DNA from: Hyunsoonleella aquatilis | GTDB lineage: Bacteria > Bacteroidota > Bacteroidia > Flavobacteriales > Flavobacteriaceae | Direction of reading: 5' to 3' | NCBI RefSeq assembly: GCF_014270105.1 | Contig: NZ_JACNMF010000002.1 | Location: 558,001-622,000, forward strand | Length of the DNA stretch: 64,000 nucleotides | In this document: positions 63,937 to 64,000 of the stretch, piece by piece | Position numbering within the stretch: position 1 is the stretch's first letter | Layout of the letters: each line of letters opens with the position of its first letter | The notes under the pieces: model-generated | Seen by the model: only the letters and a program-made list of their open reading frames with translations | What the model was told of the DNA's origin: nothing | The model's database searches: none | Position numbers and translations under genes: made by a program

Positions 63937-64000
63937 TCAATTCAGTTTTTGTAACTGCCTTTTAAGTTCCTCGGGGGTTATCTCCTTAAAATTAAAATCT
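63937..64000 (-). CDS. C-terminal end of an unidentified gene, cut by the window edge
   Basis: The reverse strand reads DFNFKEITPEELKRQLQKLN and then TGA at 63939-63937. This is an amphipathic C-terminal helix. The family cannot be told from 20 residues. Confidence 0.5.
   Translation of the reverse strand, partial: DFNFKEITPEELKRQLQKLN

Overview
The window looks like a chromosomal segment from a marine-type member of the Flavobacteriaceae (Bacteroidota). It is AT-rich, ribosome binding sites are hard to find, and several promoters carry the Bacteroidota TAnnTTTG -7 box. Two giant surface proteins end in type IX secretion (T9SS) sorting domains, and many lipoproteins are present. The housekeeping genes atpC, atpD, rplY, prs, gmk, nadD and metG are intact.

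Layout: (1) 1-10.6 kb: a tatD fragment, an ECF sigma factor with a membrane TPR partner, two exported proteins, and a cassette coding for a PKD/beta-barrel protein, a CHAT (caspase-like) protease, a retropepsin-like protease and a LuxR-type response regulator. Three copies of one promoter motif (GGGTAACAA-N13-TTGATWTAA, always the same spacing) lie upstream of the exported genes and the cassette, suggesting one sigma-factor regulon. Downstream is a duplicated regulatory RNA hairpin and a tiny membrane peptide. (2) 10.6-15 kb: atpCD, L25, prs and a tRNA-Leu(CAA) locus. In this locus two partial tRNA copies, each interrupted by a different palindrome, and a GIY-YIG nuclease gene precede the intact tRNA. 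(3) 15-28 kb: an NtrB/NtrC-type two-component pair and MacAB/TolC-like export genes. Two tandem enhancer sites spaced 21 bp apart and a GGCAC box precede each of the two transcription units. (4) 28-36 kb: a DUF1080 lipoprotein, yicC-gmk-nadD, and a 1478-residue CheB-CheR-PAS-histidine kinase-receiver hybrid. (5) 36-39 kb: an intradiol-dioxygenase-like exported protein, two tail-collar (MdpB-like) proteins and a PRMT-like methyltransferase. (6) 39-51 kb: two giant T9SS proteins, each followed by a near-identical PID-CTERM mini-protein. The second is followed by an exosortase and its partner membrane protein, the first by only a broken exosortase start, so the locus is a tandem duplication. (7) 51-64 kb: an FG-GAP/ASPIC lipoprotein, small proteins, ferritin, a cupredoxin-like protein, an AhpD-like protein, an AraC regulator, metG, LD-carboxypeptidase, DUF1569 and HEAT-repeat proteins.

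Several short palindromic repeat families are scattered through the window. They sit inside tRNA fragments, inside larger intergenic repeat elements, at the start of the CHAT gene and in frame inside metG. All calls come from reading the sequence; no database search was run.
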